This document shows, piece after piece, positions 50,772 to 59,740 of a stretch of DNA of 64,000 nucleotides (positions within the stretch are counted from its first letter, which is position 1; every line of letters starts with the position of its first letter). The position numbers were made by a program, and so were the translations under genes. Location: NCBI RefSeq assembly GCF_000250675.2, contig NC_018681.1, positions 6,324,001 to 6,388,000 of the forward strand. Direction: 5' to 3'. The notes under the pieces were generated by a model. It did no database searches. It was not told where the DNA came from and saw nothing but the letters and a program-made list of their open reading frames with translations. Source of the stretch: Nocardia brasiliensis ATCC 700358 (GTDB taxonomy: Bacteria; Actinomycetota; Actinomycetes; Mycobacteriales; Mycobacteriaceae).

Positions 50772-51761
50772 CTACGCGGGCACCCCGGACGGATTCGGCA
50801 CGAGTTCGCGCAGGTGGGATGTCAGCAGCGCGTCGACCTCCGCGGACCGTTCCAATTGGACCAGGTGCCCCGCATCCGCGATCTTGGTCACCGCGCGTAG
50901 CTGCGGGACATGGCGGCGCAGCGTGGTCAGCGGATCGCGCCCGCTGAAACCCTCCATATCCGGGTCGCGGTCGCCGTACAGAAAGTAGGCGGGCACGGTG
51001 ACCGACGCGTCGGCGTAGTCGGCGGTCAGCTCCCAGTTCCGGTCGAGGGCGCGGTACCAGTTGAGTCCGCCGGTGAACCCGGTGCGTTCGAAATCCTTTG
51101 CCAGGGTGTCGAATTCGTCCTGCGCGAGCCAGCGCCACGGCAGCGGCGGCGCCTCGGGCAGCACGTCCAGGTAGCCGGTGCCCTCGGCCGGGAACTGCCA
51201 GGTGTCGAGGTAGTGGTAGTCGGCGCTGAGCGAGAAGTACACCCTGGCCAGGAATTCCCTTGGCCGAGCGCCCAATTCCGCGTCGGCCACGCCGGGTTCT
51301 TGAAAGTAGTGCAGGTGCAGGAAGTGTCGCGCGGCGGCCTTCGCCCACAGCTGCGAGGGAGCGCGCGGCGGCCGCGGCGCGAACGGATTGTTCAGCACGA
51401 TCACGCCGCGCACCCGCTCCGGCGCGCGCAACGCCAGCTCCCACACCAGCGCCGCACCGAAATCCAGGCCGACGAAAACCGCCTGTTCGGCGTCGATGTC
51501 GTCGAGCAGGCCGAGCAGATCGCCGATCACCGCCTCGTTCGTATAATCCGCCACGTCGGCGGGCCGGTCGGTCTGCCCGTAGCCGCGCAGATCCGGCGCG
51601 ATGGCACGGTATCCCGCACCGGCCACCGCCGCCAGCTGGCGCCGCCAGATGAACCAGGTGTGCGGAAATCCGTGGCAGAAGATCACCGGATAACCCGCGC
51701 CCTGCTCGGCGACGTGCATCCGGACGCCGTTGGTCGTCACGAACCGATGCGTCAACTCCAC
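50772..51761 (-). CDS. Alpha/beta hydrolase, epoxide hydrolase family
   Basis: A 329-residue hydrolase. HGFPHTWFIWRRQ (HGxP oxyanion motif, about residue 30), nucleophile aspartate in GLDFGAALVWELAL (about residue 100), lid tyrosines in the YFSLSADYHYLDTW region, acid residue in YGDRDPDMEG and histidine in DAGHLVQLE. Soluble epoxide hydrolase-like (EphA type). Divergent from the SDR gene with a KstR-like palindrome between. Confidence 0.87.
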   Translation of the reverse strand: MELTHRFVTTNGVRMHVAEQGAGYPVIFCHGFPHTWFIWRRQLAAVAGAGYRAIAPDLRGYGQTDRPADVADYTNEAVIGDLLGLLDDIDAEQAVFVGLDFGAALVWELALRAPERVRGVIVLNNPFAPRPPRAPSQLWAKAAARHFLHLHYFQEPGVADAELGARPREFLARVYFSLSADYHYLDTWQFPAEGTGYLDVLPEAPPLPWRWLAQDEFDTLAKDFERTGFTGGLNWYRALDRNWELTADYADASVTVPAYFLYGDRDPDMEGFSGRDPLTTLRRHVPQLRAVTKIADAGHLVQLERSAEVDALLTSHLRELVPNPSGVPA

Positions 51762-51779
51762 TGCCGGACCTCCAAAATC

Positions 51780-51793
51780 TAGAACGTGTTCCT
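51780..51793. promoter_or_regulatory. KstR-like operator between divergent hydrolase and SDR genes
   Basis: TAGAACGTGTTCCT fits the KstR consensus TnnAACnnGTTnnA at every fixed position except the last base. It contains the perfect palindrome GAACGTGTTC apart from the central asymmetric step. It lies 19 bases before the hydrolase start and 25 before the SDR start, so one TetR-type repressor could control both. Confidence 0.55.
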
Positions 51794-51817
51794 ATTTCAC
51801 GGTAATGTCCCTGTCTC

Positions 51818-52666
51818 ATGAACGGAATAGCCAAACCGCTGGACGGCCGGATCGCGGTGGTGACCGGGGCGAGCCGCGGCATCGGCAAGGGCATCGCGGT
51901 CGAACTCGGCGCCGCGGGCGCGACCGTGTACGTGACCGGGCGATCGGACACCCCGGGCCGGCTGCCGGGCACGGTGGGCGAAACCGCCGCCGCGGTCGAC
52001 GCGGCCGGCGGCGTCGGCGTCCCGTTCATCTGCGACCATCGCGACGACGACGCGGTGCGCGGGCTGTTCGAGCAGATCCGCACGGCCCACGGCCGGCTCG
52101 ATGTACTGGTGAACAACGTCTACAACTCCCCCGCCGCGGCGCGCTGGCTCGGCAAACCGTTCTGGGAGGTACCGCCGAAGGCGTGGGACGAGACGTTCGA
52201 TATCGGCGTCCGATCGCACTACGTGGCAAGCGTTTACGCGGCTCCGCTGCTGATCCCGGCGGCGGGGTTGATCGTCAACATCTCCTCGCCCGGTGCCGAA
52301 AGATACATGCACAACGCGGTTTACGGCGTCGCGAAGGCCGCACTCGACCGGCTGACCGCCGACTTGGCGCACAATCTGGCCGATACCGGCGTCACCGCGG
52401 TCTCGCTGTGGCCGGGCATCGTGGACACCGAACTGTTGCAACTGGTTCCGGCCGATGCCGACGGACGTCGAGTGGTCACGCTGCCCGGCGAAGGCAGCTT
52501 CGACCTCGCCGAGGCCGAAACCCCGCGCTTCCCCGGGCGCGCGGTGGTCGCCCTGGCCACCGATGCCGAGCGCCGTACGCGCACCGGGTCCGCTTGGCGG
52601 GTAGCCGATCTCGCGAAGGCTTACGGTTTCACCGACGTCGACGGACGGGTGCCGCGCACGGACTGA
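51818..52666 (+). CDS. Short-chain dehydrogenase/reductase (DHRS1-like)
   Basis: A 282-residue SDR. Cofactor motif TGASRGIGKGIA (residues 16-27; the following R suggests NADP may be accepted), NNVYN in place of NNAG, active-site serine near NISSPG and YGVAK (tyrosine/lysine). The NNVYN variant and long insert before the active site resemble DHRS1-type SDRs. Substrate unknown; the divergent epoxide hydrolase suggests lipid or xenobiotic metabolism. Confidence 0.88.
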   Translation: MNGIAKPLDGRIAVVTGASRGIGKGIAVELGAAGATVYVTGRSDTPGRLPGTVGETAAAVDAAGGVGVPFICDHRDDDAVRGLFEQIRTAHGRLDVLVNNVYNSPAAARWLGKPFWEVPPKAWDETFDIGVRSHYVASVYAAPLLIPAAGLIVNISSPGAERYMHNAVYGVAKAALDRLTADLAHNLADTGVTAVSLWPGIVDTELLQLVPADADGRRVVTLPGEGSFDLAEAETPRFPGRAVVALATDAERRTRTGSAWRVADLAKAYGFTDVDGRVPRTD

Positions 52667-52670
52667 TCCG

Positions 52671-53561
52671 TCAGGCGACGCCGAGGAAGCGTTGCACCGC
52701 CCGCGATTCGGGCTTCGTATGCCAGGCGAGATGGACGTGCGAGGGCGGCGCGTCGGCCACATCCAGGTAGACGACTCCGGGATGCGGGGCACGAGTGCGG
52801 GCCAGCGCGGGCACCCCGCCGATCCCCCGGTTCGCCGCGACGAGTTCGATCCACTCGTCGAAATTCCGGCAGGTGATGATCGGCCGCTCCGGGTCGCCGT
52901 CTGCCCACGAATCGGCATGTGTCGTACCGGATACCGTGTTCACCACCAGCGGATAGCCCGCGAGATCGGCCCAGCGCAGATCGGTCGCCGTCGCCAGGGG
53001 CGAATGCGCGGCGACCGCGAGCATGCGCCGTTCCGTCGCGATCACCCGGGACGCGAGATGGCTCGGCAGTTCGGTTTCCCTGCGGTAGATGGCGATATCG
53101 ATGGACCTGGCGTCGAGCGCGGCCAGCGGATCGTCGACGCGGCGCAGCGCGATCCGGCCGCCGAGCGCCTCGTAGCGGCGACGCGTCGCCGCCAGCCAGT
53201 TCGTGGGCAGCAGCCAGGCGAAACCGATTTCGACGGCGGTACGCGAGCGCAGTTGCGCGGCAACAGTATCGACGTCGGCAAGGATGCGCCTGCTGTGCGT
53301 CAGCAGTTCGGCGCCCTCCTCGGTCAGCTCGAAGCGCCGCGAGCTGCGCTCGATCAACCGGCATTCGACGAGCCGTTCCAGCTGCTGGATGGTTCTGGTC
53401 AACGCCGGTTGGCTCAGATGCAGCCGGGCCGCGGTCCGCGTGTAGTTCCCTTCCTCGCACAGCGCGACGTACGCCCGCAGATGCCGCAGCTCCACCTGCG
53501 AACTGCCGAGGTCACCGGCCGCACGGGCGTGCTCTCTCGGCGACGCGTCGTCCTTATCCAT
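52671..53561 (-). CDS. LysR family transcriptional regulator
   Basis: A 296-residue LysR protein: HTH at residues about 20-75 (LRAYVALCEEGNYTRTAARLHLSQPALTRTIQQLE) and LysR substrate-binding domain after residue 90. The ATG at 53561 is chosen; an upstream in-frame ATG would cover the LysR-type site at 53572-53586. Divergent from an MFS gene, the common LysR arrangement, so it likely activates that transporter. Converges on the SDR gene with 4 bases between stops. Confidence 0.9.
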   Translation of the reverse strand: MDKDDASPREHARAAGDLGSSQVELRHLRAYVALCEEGNYTRTAARLHLSQPALTRTIQQLERLVECRLIERSSRRFELTEEGAELLTHSRRILADVDTVAAQLRSRTAVEIGFAWLLPTNWLAATRRRYEALGGRIALRRVDDPLAALDARSIDIAIYRRETELPSHLASRVIATERRMLAVAAHSPLATATDLRWADLAGYPLVVNTVSGTTHADSWADGDPERPIITCRNFDEWIELVAANRGIGGVPALARTRAPHPGVVYLDVADAPPSHVHLAWHTKPESRAVQRFLGVA

Positions 53562-53571
53562 GCGTTCAGCG

Positions 53572-53586
53572 TATACATGGTGCATA
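53572..53586. promoter_or_regulatory. LysR-type T-N11-A box
   Basis: TATAC-ATGGT-GCATA, an imperfect palindrome with the T-N11-A form of LysR binding sites, located 44 bases before the MFS gene start and 10 bases before the lysR start. Probable operator for the divergent pair. Confidence 0.55.
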
Positions 53587-53629
53587 GAAAGCATTTCACA
53601 GGCGTCGGCACGGACCGTACGGTCGCAGG

Positions 53630-54763
53630 GTGACCGCTGTTATCGCACCCGCACCGCGCCACAGTCTCGTCCCCGCGTTCGCGGCCGCCGCCGGACTGGC
53701 GGCCGCGATGGGCGTCGGCCGGTTCGTCTACACACCCCTGCTCCCCATCATGGTGGACGCGCACCGGATCGACGCGCACGACGGCGCCGTCATCGCGACC
53801 GCGAACTACGCGGGCTATCTGCTCGGCGCTCTGCTGCTCACCCGCTGGCCGGAGCTGAACAGCCGCACCACCTTTCGCGTCGCCGCGGCGCTGCTGATCG
53901 CGAGCGAACTGCTGATGGCAGTGCCCGCGCCGACGCTCTTCCCCGCCGCGTTACGCCTGATCGCGGGCGTCACCAGCGCCGTCATCTTCGTCGCGTGCGC
54001 GGGTGTGGCGGCGCGGCCGGGCAGTGCCAGGGAGGCGGCCGGGATCACCTTCGGCGGCGTCGGCTTCGGCATCGCGCTCACCGGCGTGCTGGTGCTGGCG
54101 GTGCGGCCGTTCCTCGGCTGGCAGGCGATGTGGCTGGTGTCGGCGGCGCTCACCGCGCTGTTGCTGCTGCCCGCCCTGCGGCTCGACATCCGGCCCGGCC
54201 ATCGGGCGGGCAAGGCCGTCATCCGGTCGGTCGGCGCGTGGCGGGCGCTGCTGGTCTCGTACTTCCTGGAGGGTCTCGGCTACATCGTGATCGGGACGTT
54301 CCTGGTCGCGGCCGTCAGCAGCGAGCGGGGGCAGGTGGTCGGCTCCACGATCTGGGTGGTGGTCGGCGCGGCCGCCGTCCCCGCGACCGTGCTGTGGGGT
54401 GTGGCGGGGCGCCGCTGGTCGCCTGCCGTCGCTATGCCGATCGCACTGCTCGCGCAATGCTTTTCGGCGGTGCTACCGGCCTGGACGAGCGCGGTGTGGG
54501 CCGCGGTGCTCGCAGCGGCGCTGTTCGGGGCGACGTTCCTCGGCATCGTGATGCTGGCCATGCGGATCGGCAGCGAACTGTCCGACAGCGGCGCGGCGGC
54601 TCCGCTCACGGCCGTCTACGGCGCGGGGCAGATGCTGGGTCCGCTGGTGGTGGCGCCGGTGATCGGCGACAGCTATCCGGCCGCGTTCGTCATCGCCGCC
54701 CTCGTGCTGGCGGCTGCGACGATCGCGGCCGGTGTAGTGACTCGCCTGATCAGGCGAACTTGA
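53630..54763 (+). CDS. MFS transporter, YbfB/YjiJ family
   Basis: A 377-residue transporter with about 12 hydrophobic segments. The N-terminal MGVGRFVYTPLLPIM block is characteristic of the YbfB/YjiJ MFS group. Substrate unknown. GTG start with an AGGG site close upstream. Divergent from the lysR gene, its probable regulator. The 3' end overlaps the convergent secG gene by 14 bases. Confidence 0.88.
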   Translation: MTAVIAPAPRHSLVPAFAAAAGLAAAMGVGRFVYTPLLPIMVDAHRIDAHDGAVIATANYAGYLLGALLLTRWPELNSRTTFRVAAALLIASELLMAVPAPTLFPAALRLIAGVTSAVIFVACAGVAARPGSAREAAGITFGGVGFGIALTGVLVLAVRPFLGWQAMWLVSAALTALLLLPALRLDIRPGHRAGKAVIRSVGAWRALLVSYFLEGLGYIVIGTFLVAAVSSERGQVVGSTIWVVVGAAAVPATVLWGVAGRRWSPAVAMPIALLAQCFSAVLPAWTSAVWAAVLAAALFGATFLGIVMLAMRIGSELSDSGAAAPLTAVYGAGQMLGPLVVAPVIGDSYPAAFVIAALVLAAATIAAGVVTRLIRRT

Positions 54764-54983
54764 TCTCCAGACCGATGCCGATGATGGCGATGAACCAGAC
54801 CACGCCGGTGAAGATGGTGATGCGGTCGAGGTTCTTCTCGACGACGGTCGAGCCGGACAGGCTCGACTGCACACCGCCACCGAAAAGGCTGGACAGACCT
54901 CCACCCTTGGCGCGGTGCAGCAGCACCAGCAGCACCAGCAGCACGCTGGCGACGATCAGGAGGATATCCAGGAACATCCGCAT
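54750..54983 (-). CDS. secG: SecG, preprotein translocase subunit
   Basis: A 77-residue membrane protein with two helices (about 3-22 and 55-74) separated by the conserved loop RAKGGGLSSLFGGG. It is the accessory subunit of SecYEG. The ATG at 54983 gives the normal length; the frame runs further upstream. In mycobacteria secG follows gap-pgk-tpiA closely; here tpiA is 8 kb away. Confidence 0.94.
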   Translation of the reverse strand: MRMFLDILLIVASVLLVLLVLLHRAKGGGLSSLFGGGVQSSLSGSTVVEKNLDRITIFTGVVWFIAIIGIGLEIKFA

Positions 54984-55055
54984 GACCGACAGTGTATGCG
55001 GTCGGCCGGATCCCACCGAATCAGGCACTCGGCAACGCTCCCCAGCGCCGCGTGC

Positions 55056-56651
55056 TCACCGGGCGGGCATCACCGCGACCAAGTGGGTGACCCGATCGTC
55101 ACCGACGGTGTACTTCGAGGCTTCCTGTTCACGGATCTGATCCTGGGCGGTGAGCCGGACCTGATGCTGATGCATGTGCTCGGCCCACGAACGGACGACG
55201 AAAGCCTCCACATAGCGGTCGAGCACGCCGACATCGCGATACAGCCGCCACTCCATCGCGCCGGTGCGCTGCCGGGATCGGCCCACGAACGCCATCGCGG
55301 TCATGAACTCCGCCACGTTCTCCGCCGGGACGTCGTAGGTGCGCAACACCATGACCGGGCCGTCGGCCGGGTCAGGTTCCACCACCAGTTGCGGTTCCGG
55401 CCAGAACGCGGACGGTGTCTGGTCCAGGTTCTCCGCGTTGTGACTGATCGGCAGCCACGCCGTGCTCACCGCACACACCGCGAGCAGCGCCGCCGCGCTC
55501 AGCAGGGCGAACACCGGCCCCATCGCACCGGCGATCAAACCCCAGACCAGCGAACCAAGCGCCTGACCGCCCATGAACACCAGCAGATAGACGGAGAGGC
55601 CGCGCGCCCGCACCCACGCGGGCAGCAGCAACTGCATCGTCGAATTCATCGTCGACATCGCGAGCAGCCAGGCGAAGCCGGCGAAAACCAGCAGGATCAA
55701 CACCACCGGCACCACATGCAGCACGGCGGTGGCCGCGGTCGCGAGACCGAACAGCACGGCCGCGGTGGTCAACCGTTGGGTGGGCGTCAGCAGGGCACGC
55801 AACCGGGACAGGCCGACGGCGCCGAGGACCGCGCCTACGCCGAGCGCCGCCAGCATCAGGCCGTAGCCCGACGAGGTGAGCCCGAGTTCGTCGCGCGCGA
55901 TCACCGGCAGCAGCGCCCACAGCGCGCTCGCCGGGGCGATGAACAGGATCGAACGCAGCAGCACCCGGCGGATCGCGGGCGCGGCCCGGATGAACCGGGT
56001 GCCCGCCTGCAACGCGGCGAGCGGGCGCTCCGACGGCAGGCCGCGATCGGTGCGCGGCCTGCGCCACACGGTCAGCACGGCCACGATCCCCGCGAACGAC
56101 ACCGCGTTCAACGCGAACACCAGCGTCGGCCCGGACACCGAGACCAGCACCCCCGCCAGTGCCGGGCCCACCGCGCGCCCGATGTTGATGTTCATGCTGC
56201 CGAGCGCGGCCGCCGACGGAATCTGTTCCCGCGGAACCAGTTCCGGCTGGATCGCCTGCCACGCGGGACCGGTCAGCGCCTGCCCGCAGCCCAGCAGGAA
56301 CAACAAGGTCAGCAGCACCGCCGGGGTGGTGTGCCCGGTCGCCGTGGAGATCGCGAGCACCGTCGCCAGCAGCGCCATCGTCGATTGCGCGCCCACCAGC
56401 AGCCTGCGCCGATCTACCAGATCCGCGATCACCCCGGACGGGATGGCCAGCATCATCACCGGCAGCGTGATCGCGGTCTGCACGAACGAAACCAGCGCGG
56501 CCGCGTTCGGCTCGTCGACCAGAATCCACTGTGCGCCGACCGTCTGCATCCAGGTCCCCAAATTGGACACCAACTGCGCGATCCACAGCGCGCGATACAC
56601 CTTCGACCGCATCGGCGCCCAGGTAGAGACGGTAGTAGCCACAGTGGTCAC
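55056..56651 (-). CDS. MFS exporter with C-terminal monooxygenase-like (ABM) domain
   Basis: A 531-residue protein. Residues 1-400 are an EntS-like MFS exporter with about 12 helices (GTWMQTVGAQWILVDEPNAA, DLVDRRRLLVGAQ, NINIGRAVGPALAG). After a linker, about 110 residues (VMVLRTYDVPAENVAEFMTAM, GAMEWRLYRDVGVLDRYVEAF, HQVRLTAQD) resemble a cytosolic antibiotic-biosynthesis-monooxygenase-type ferredoxin-like domain. This fusion recurs in bacterial MFS proteins. Substrate unknown. GTG start overlapping a GGGGA site. Confidence 0.85.
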   Translation of the reverse strand: MTTVATTVSTWAPMRSKVYRALWIAQLVSNLGTWMQTVGAQWILVDEPNAAALVSFVQTAITLPVMMLAIPSGVIADLVDRRRLLVGAQSTMALLATVLAISTATGHTTPAVLLTLLFLLGCGQALTGPAWQAIQPELVPREQIPSAAALGSMNINIGRAVGPALAGVLVSVSGPTLVFALNAVSFAGIVAVLTVWRRPRTDRGLPSERPLAALQAGTRFIRAAPAIRRVLLRSILFIAPASALWALLPVIARDELGLTSSGYGLMLAALGVGAVLGAVGLSRLRALLTPTQRLTTAAVLFGLATAATAVLHVVPVVLILLVFAGFAWLLAMSTMNSTMQLLLPAWVRARGLSVYLLVFMGGQALGSLVWGLIAGAMGPVFALLSAAALLAVCAVSTAWLPISHNAENLDQTPSAFWPEPQLVVEPDPADGPVMVLRTYDVPAENVAEFMTAMAFVGRSRQRTGAMEWRLYRDVGVLDRYVEAFVVRSWAEHMHQHQVRLTAQDQIREQEASKYTVGDDRVTHLVAVMPAR

Positions 56652-56726
56652 TCCCCGGAGCTTAGCGTCCCAGCGGACCGCCCTGCTCGAGCCGCGGTCG
56701 TGCCCGACCCGCCCGGTCCTGTCCGG

Positions 56727-57641
56727 TCAGGTGAGGTCGCGGGCGGCTCCTGTCTGTTCGGTTGCGGTGCGGACGAGGGCGAAGGTCAGGACCGCGGCGC
56801 CGGCGAGGGCGCTGGGAGTGAGGCGTTCGCCGAGGAGGAGGGCGGCGAGGACGGCGCCCGTGAGCGGTTCGAGCAGGGCGAGGACGGCGGCGGTGCCGGA
56901 GCCCGCGGCGGGGAGGCCGCGGAAATAGAGCGTGTAGGCGATCGCGGTCGGGACGAGGCCGAGGGTGAGGACCAGGGCGAAACTCGCGACGGACGGATGG
57001 AACGTGAGGCCGGTCGTCGCCGCCACCGGCGCGAGCAGCAGTGCGCCCGCGGTGAAGCCGAGACCCGTCGTCGTCATCGCGTCGAGGCCAGGGACGGGGC
57101 GCGTGTTGATCACGGTGACCGTCGAGAACGCCGTCGCGGCCGCGACGGCGAGCGCCGCACCGGCGAGCAGGCCAGTGGCGTCGACATCATCGGACGGCAC
57201 GCCGATCAGCAGCGCCAGACCGGTCAGTGCGAGACAGATCGTGCCCGCGCGACGGCGATCCAAGCGGCGGCGGCCGGTGAGTTGTTCGAGCAGTGCGACC
57301 ACCACCGGCGACGTGCCGATGGTGAGCAACGTCGCGACACTCACCGAGGACGCGGCGACCGCACCGAAATAGCACGCCTGGAAGGTCGCGGCCAGCACGG
57401 CGACCGCACCGATCCTGCGCCACGCCTGCGGATTTCGCGGCCAAGGCCGCCGGGTCGCCGCCAGCAGCGCGACGAGCAGCAGACCGCCGACGGCGAGCCG
57501 GCAAGTGGCGACCGCGACCGGGGACAGACCGGTAGCCCGTCCGAGCAGCGTGCCGAGCAGACCACCGGTGCCCCAGAGCATTCCGGCGCCGACGAGATAG
57601 ACCAGCCCCGAACGGCCGGCCGTGGACAGAGTTGTGGACAT
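56727..57641 (-). CDS. EamA/DMT family transporter
   Basis: A 304-residue drug/metabolite transporter with ten predicted helices in two homologous EamA halves (YLVGAGMLWGTGGLLGTLLG at residue 14; FRGLPAAGSGTAAVLALLEPLTGAVLAALLLGE in the second half, spread over about 245-280). The ATG at 57641 gives the family start; the longer open frame upstream is not homologous. Probable exporter of amino acids or metabolites; substrate unknown. Confidence 0.88.
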   Translation of the reverse strand: MSTTLSTAGRSGLVYLVGAGMLWGTGGLLGTLLGRATGLSPVAVATCRLAVGGLLLVALLAATRRPWPRNPQAWRRIGAVAVLAATFQACYFGAVAASSVSVATLLTIGTSPVVVALLEQLTGRRRLDRRRAGTICLALTGLALLIGVPSDDVDATGLLAGAALAVAAATAFSTVTVINTRPVPGLDAMTTTGLGFTAGALLLAPVAATTGLTFHPSVASFALVLTLGLVPTAIAYTLYFRGLPAAGSGTAAVLALLEPLTGAVLAALLLGERLTPSALAGAAVLTFALVRTATEQTGAARDLT

Positions 57642-58400
57642 GAAAGTTTGCGCTCCTGCGACAGAAGGATTGGAGGTCGCTGAAGCGAGGTGCACAACGA
57701 ATACCGCAGCGCTACAAGCACCCTGAGGAAGCTCTGCCCTCGAGCCACGCCCACGCACCGCCTGGAACGCAGCAGGCCCACCGCCCAGCCTTACCGAACG
57801 GAACCCACTACACCGCCAACAGCCGCAGCCACGCCGCCCCGAATCCGCAACAGATTCGCGCCGCCCCAGCCAGAGCCTCACCGCAACCCGTCATCAAACG
57901 CATCTCGCCGAACCAGATACGAAGACACGAACTGCCCACGGCCAGACGGAATCGACGCACGGCGGGAGCGACTGCGGAGGTACGCAGGACAGGCGCAGCC
58001 GGACGAAGTCCGTCCTTAGATGCGCATGGCCGGAGCGGAGGCGGAGGTACGCCTACACCTCGCTAGGAGGCGGGCGGCGGGGATATCGGGAAGCATCGAT
58101 GCACGAGGCCGATCCTAATGCCCGCCACGGCGCGGTGTCGCCCCGGCACTTCCCACGGCAACTGCCACGACCCGCGCACGACGAACCCGCACACGTGCAC
58201 AGCGAGCAACACGGCCTGATCCGACCGTTCCGCGCCGGCAAGAGCACCGCAGCGCAAGTGCGAACTCCCTCCGCCCCTCTCGGGGCTCGGAGGTCTAGCG
58301 CGGGAACGTCGCGCAACCCGCGCCGAAGGCACCGGCGTTGCAGCGGCTGCGCGGGAACCCGCACGTATGCACGCAACCCGCGCGCCGATGCGCAACTCGT
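57642..58400. other. Gene-poor region upstream of the EamA gene
   Basis: About 760 bases with no credible gene. Frames are short or composed of Arg/Pro/Ser-rich noise without ribosome sites. Short GC-rich motifs recur (GGAGGTACGC at about 57975 and 58040; CGCAACCCGCGC near 58315 and 58370). It may hold promoters or a decayed gene, but I cannot identify one. Confidence 0.45.
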
Positions 58401-58928
58401 TCACGTCTCGCGAATCCGGAGGTCTGGGTCGGCGGCGATGCGGGCGGCGGTTTCGGGGTCGGGTGGGTAGGGGGTGGCTCGGGTGATCCATTCGCGGCGC
58501 AGTTCGGGGATGGTGACCTGGAGTTGGTCGCGGGCCCAGGTGGGGCGGCCGGTCCAGTCCATGCGGTCGGGTCCGTCGGCGAAGCCCATGGTGTGGGCGA
58601 GGTAGTCGTTCCAGGCGCCGTACGAGGTGACGAGCGTGAACTGTTCGGGCACAGCCAGTTTCAGCAGCCAGCGGCCGTGGGCCCATTCATGGTCGCCGAG
58701 CAGGAGATTCGCGGTGGTCCGCACCGTGGCGGCACGCAACGCACGGCCGGGCCAGCACCACACCGGCGGGGCCGCGGCGCAATCGATACCGCGCCTTGTC
58801 ATCTCGGCTGTCATCGCCCGGAACGCGGTGTGCCAGTTCGGCGTGACGAGGTCCCAGCGCGCCCGATACCCACCGCTCGCGTGCACGGCCGCAACAACTT
58901 CGGGCGCTTGCAGCGTCCACAGTCGCAT
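58401..58928 (-). CDS. DUF3841 family protein
   Basis: A 175-residue cytosolic protein. It begins MRLWTLQAPEVVAAVHASGGY and contains PPVWCWPG and DYLAHTMGF segments, matching the DUF3841 family as I recall it. No catalytic motif is known. The ATG at 58928 lies 4 bases after the upstream TetR stop, so the two genes are probably co-transcribed. Confidence 0.75.
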   Translation of the reverse strand: MRLWTLQAPEVVAAVHASGGYRARWDLVTPNWHTAFRAMTAEMTRRGIDCAAAPPVWCWPGRALRAATVRTTANLLLGDHEWAHGRWLLKLAVPEQFTLVTSYGAWNDYLAHTMGFADGPDRMDWTGRPTWARDQLQVTIPELRREWITRATPYPPDPETAARIAADPDLRIRET

Positions 58929-58932
58929 GGCT

Positions 58933-59571
58933 CTAGGACTCGCCGGGTTCGACCGAGTCGGCGTACATCTGCAGCATGTCCTCCAGCAGCGCGAGCACCG
59001 CGTCGTCGACCTCGGGTTTGGGATACACGCCGCGCACCACGGCCTGACCCGAGAACACATGCAGCGCAAGGTAGAACAGCGGCTCACGTACTCGTTTCGG
59101 ATAGCGGCGCAGCACGCCGGTGTGCTCGACGGCGGCCACGATTTCGTCGTAATAGTTCTCCACGGTCGGCGCGATCCGCGTCCGCAGTTCGGCGTCCGAG
59201 CGCGCCGCGAGGTAGATCTCGCGCAGGGCGTGCGTGATTTCGGCGGACTGGGCCGCCCGCAGGAACCGCAGTGCGCTGTCGAGCGGATTCGCTTGTTCTT
59301 CCAGATGTTCCATCATCAGGAGGAAGGCGATCCGCTGCCGGTCGACGATCGCTTCGGCGGTGCGCACGATCAGGTCCAGCCTGCCGTCGAACTGACGGAA
59401 CATCGCGCCGACGGAAAGTCCTGCGCGCCCGCAGATCTCCTGCACGGTGGTGCGCTGGTAACCGACCTCGCTGATCGCGGCGATGGTCGCGTCGACGAGT
59501 TTGGCGACGGTCGCGGCCCGGCGTTCCTGCTGGGTCCTGCGCGGACGCGAGATTTCGGCGCTACCGGTCAT
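58933..59571 (-). CDS. TetR family transcriptional regulator
   Basis: A 212-residue TetR protein with HTH at about residues 15-65 (TTVQEICGRAGLSVGAMFRQFDGRLDLI) and a C-terminal ligand domain. Divergent from the secreted lipase gene with 169 bases between; a perfect palindrome CGCAACGTTGCG lies in that gap. Probably regulates the lipase and/or its own TetR-DUF3841 unit. Confidence 0.89.
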   Translation of the reverse strand: MTGSAEISRPRRTQQERRAATVAKLVDATIAAISEVGYQRTTVQEICGRAGLSVGAMFRQFDGRLDLIVRTAEAIVDRQRIAFLLMMEHLEEQANPLDSALRFLRAAQSAEITHALREIYLAARSDAELRTRIAPTVENYYDEIVAAVEHTGVLRRYPKRVREPLFYLALHVFSGQAVVRGVYPKPEVDDAVLALLEDMLQMYADSVEPGES

Positions 59572-59628
59572 GACTGTCCATCCTGCCCGGCGTCCAGAAC
59601 GCTACCGATCGGCGGGTCAGCGTGACCG

Positions 59629-59657
59629 TTGACACATCGCCGTACGCACTCTACAGT
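59629..59657 (+). promoter_or_regulatory. Sigma-A-type promoter of the secreted lipase gene
   Basis: TTGACA (59629-59634), 17-base spacer, TACAGT (59652-59657): near-consensus -35/-10 pair. The leader to the ATG at 59741 would be about 77 bases, with AGGAG at 59730-59734 as ribosome site. Confidence 0.7.
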
Positions 59658-59709
59658 CGACGCGCCAGTTAGGAAACGATTGCTCTCTTTCTGCCCGAGA
59701 GCCGCGTCT

Positions 59710-59721
59710 CGCAACGTTGCG
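59710..59721. promoter_or_regulatory. Perfect 12-bp palindrome in the lipase leader
   Basis: CGCAACGTTGCG lies downstream of the promoter and 19 bases before the lipase ATG, a position where a repressor would block elongation or initiation. Candidate operator for the divergent TetR. Confidence 0.45.
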
Positions 59722-59740
59722 TTGAGGTCTAGGAGTTCAA

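Noticed and set aside
54915..57683. Plus-strand open frame of about 920 codons opposite the MFS and EamA genes
   Set aside because: The translation is Arg/Gln/His-rich noise antisense to well-supported membrane protein genes.
58063..58686. Minus-strand frame overlapping the DUF3841 gene end and the gene-poor region
   Set aside because: Out of frame with the DUF3841 gene, Arg/Pro-rich, and without a start signal.
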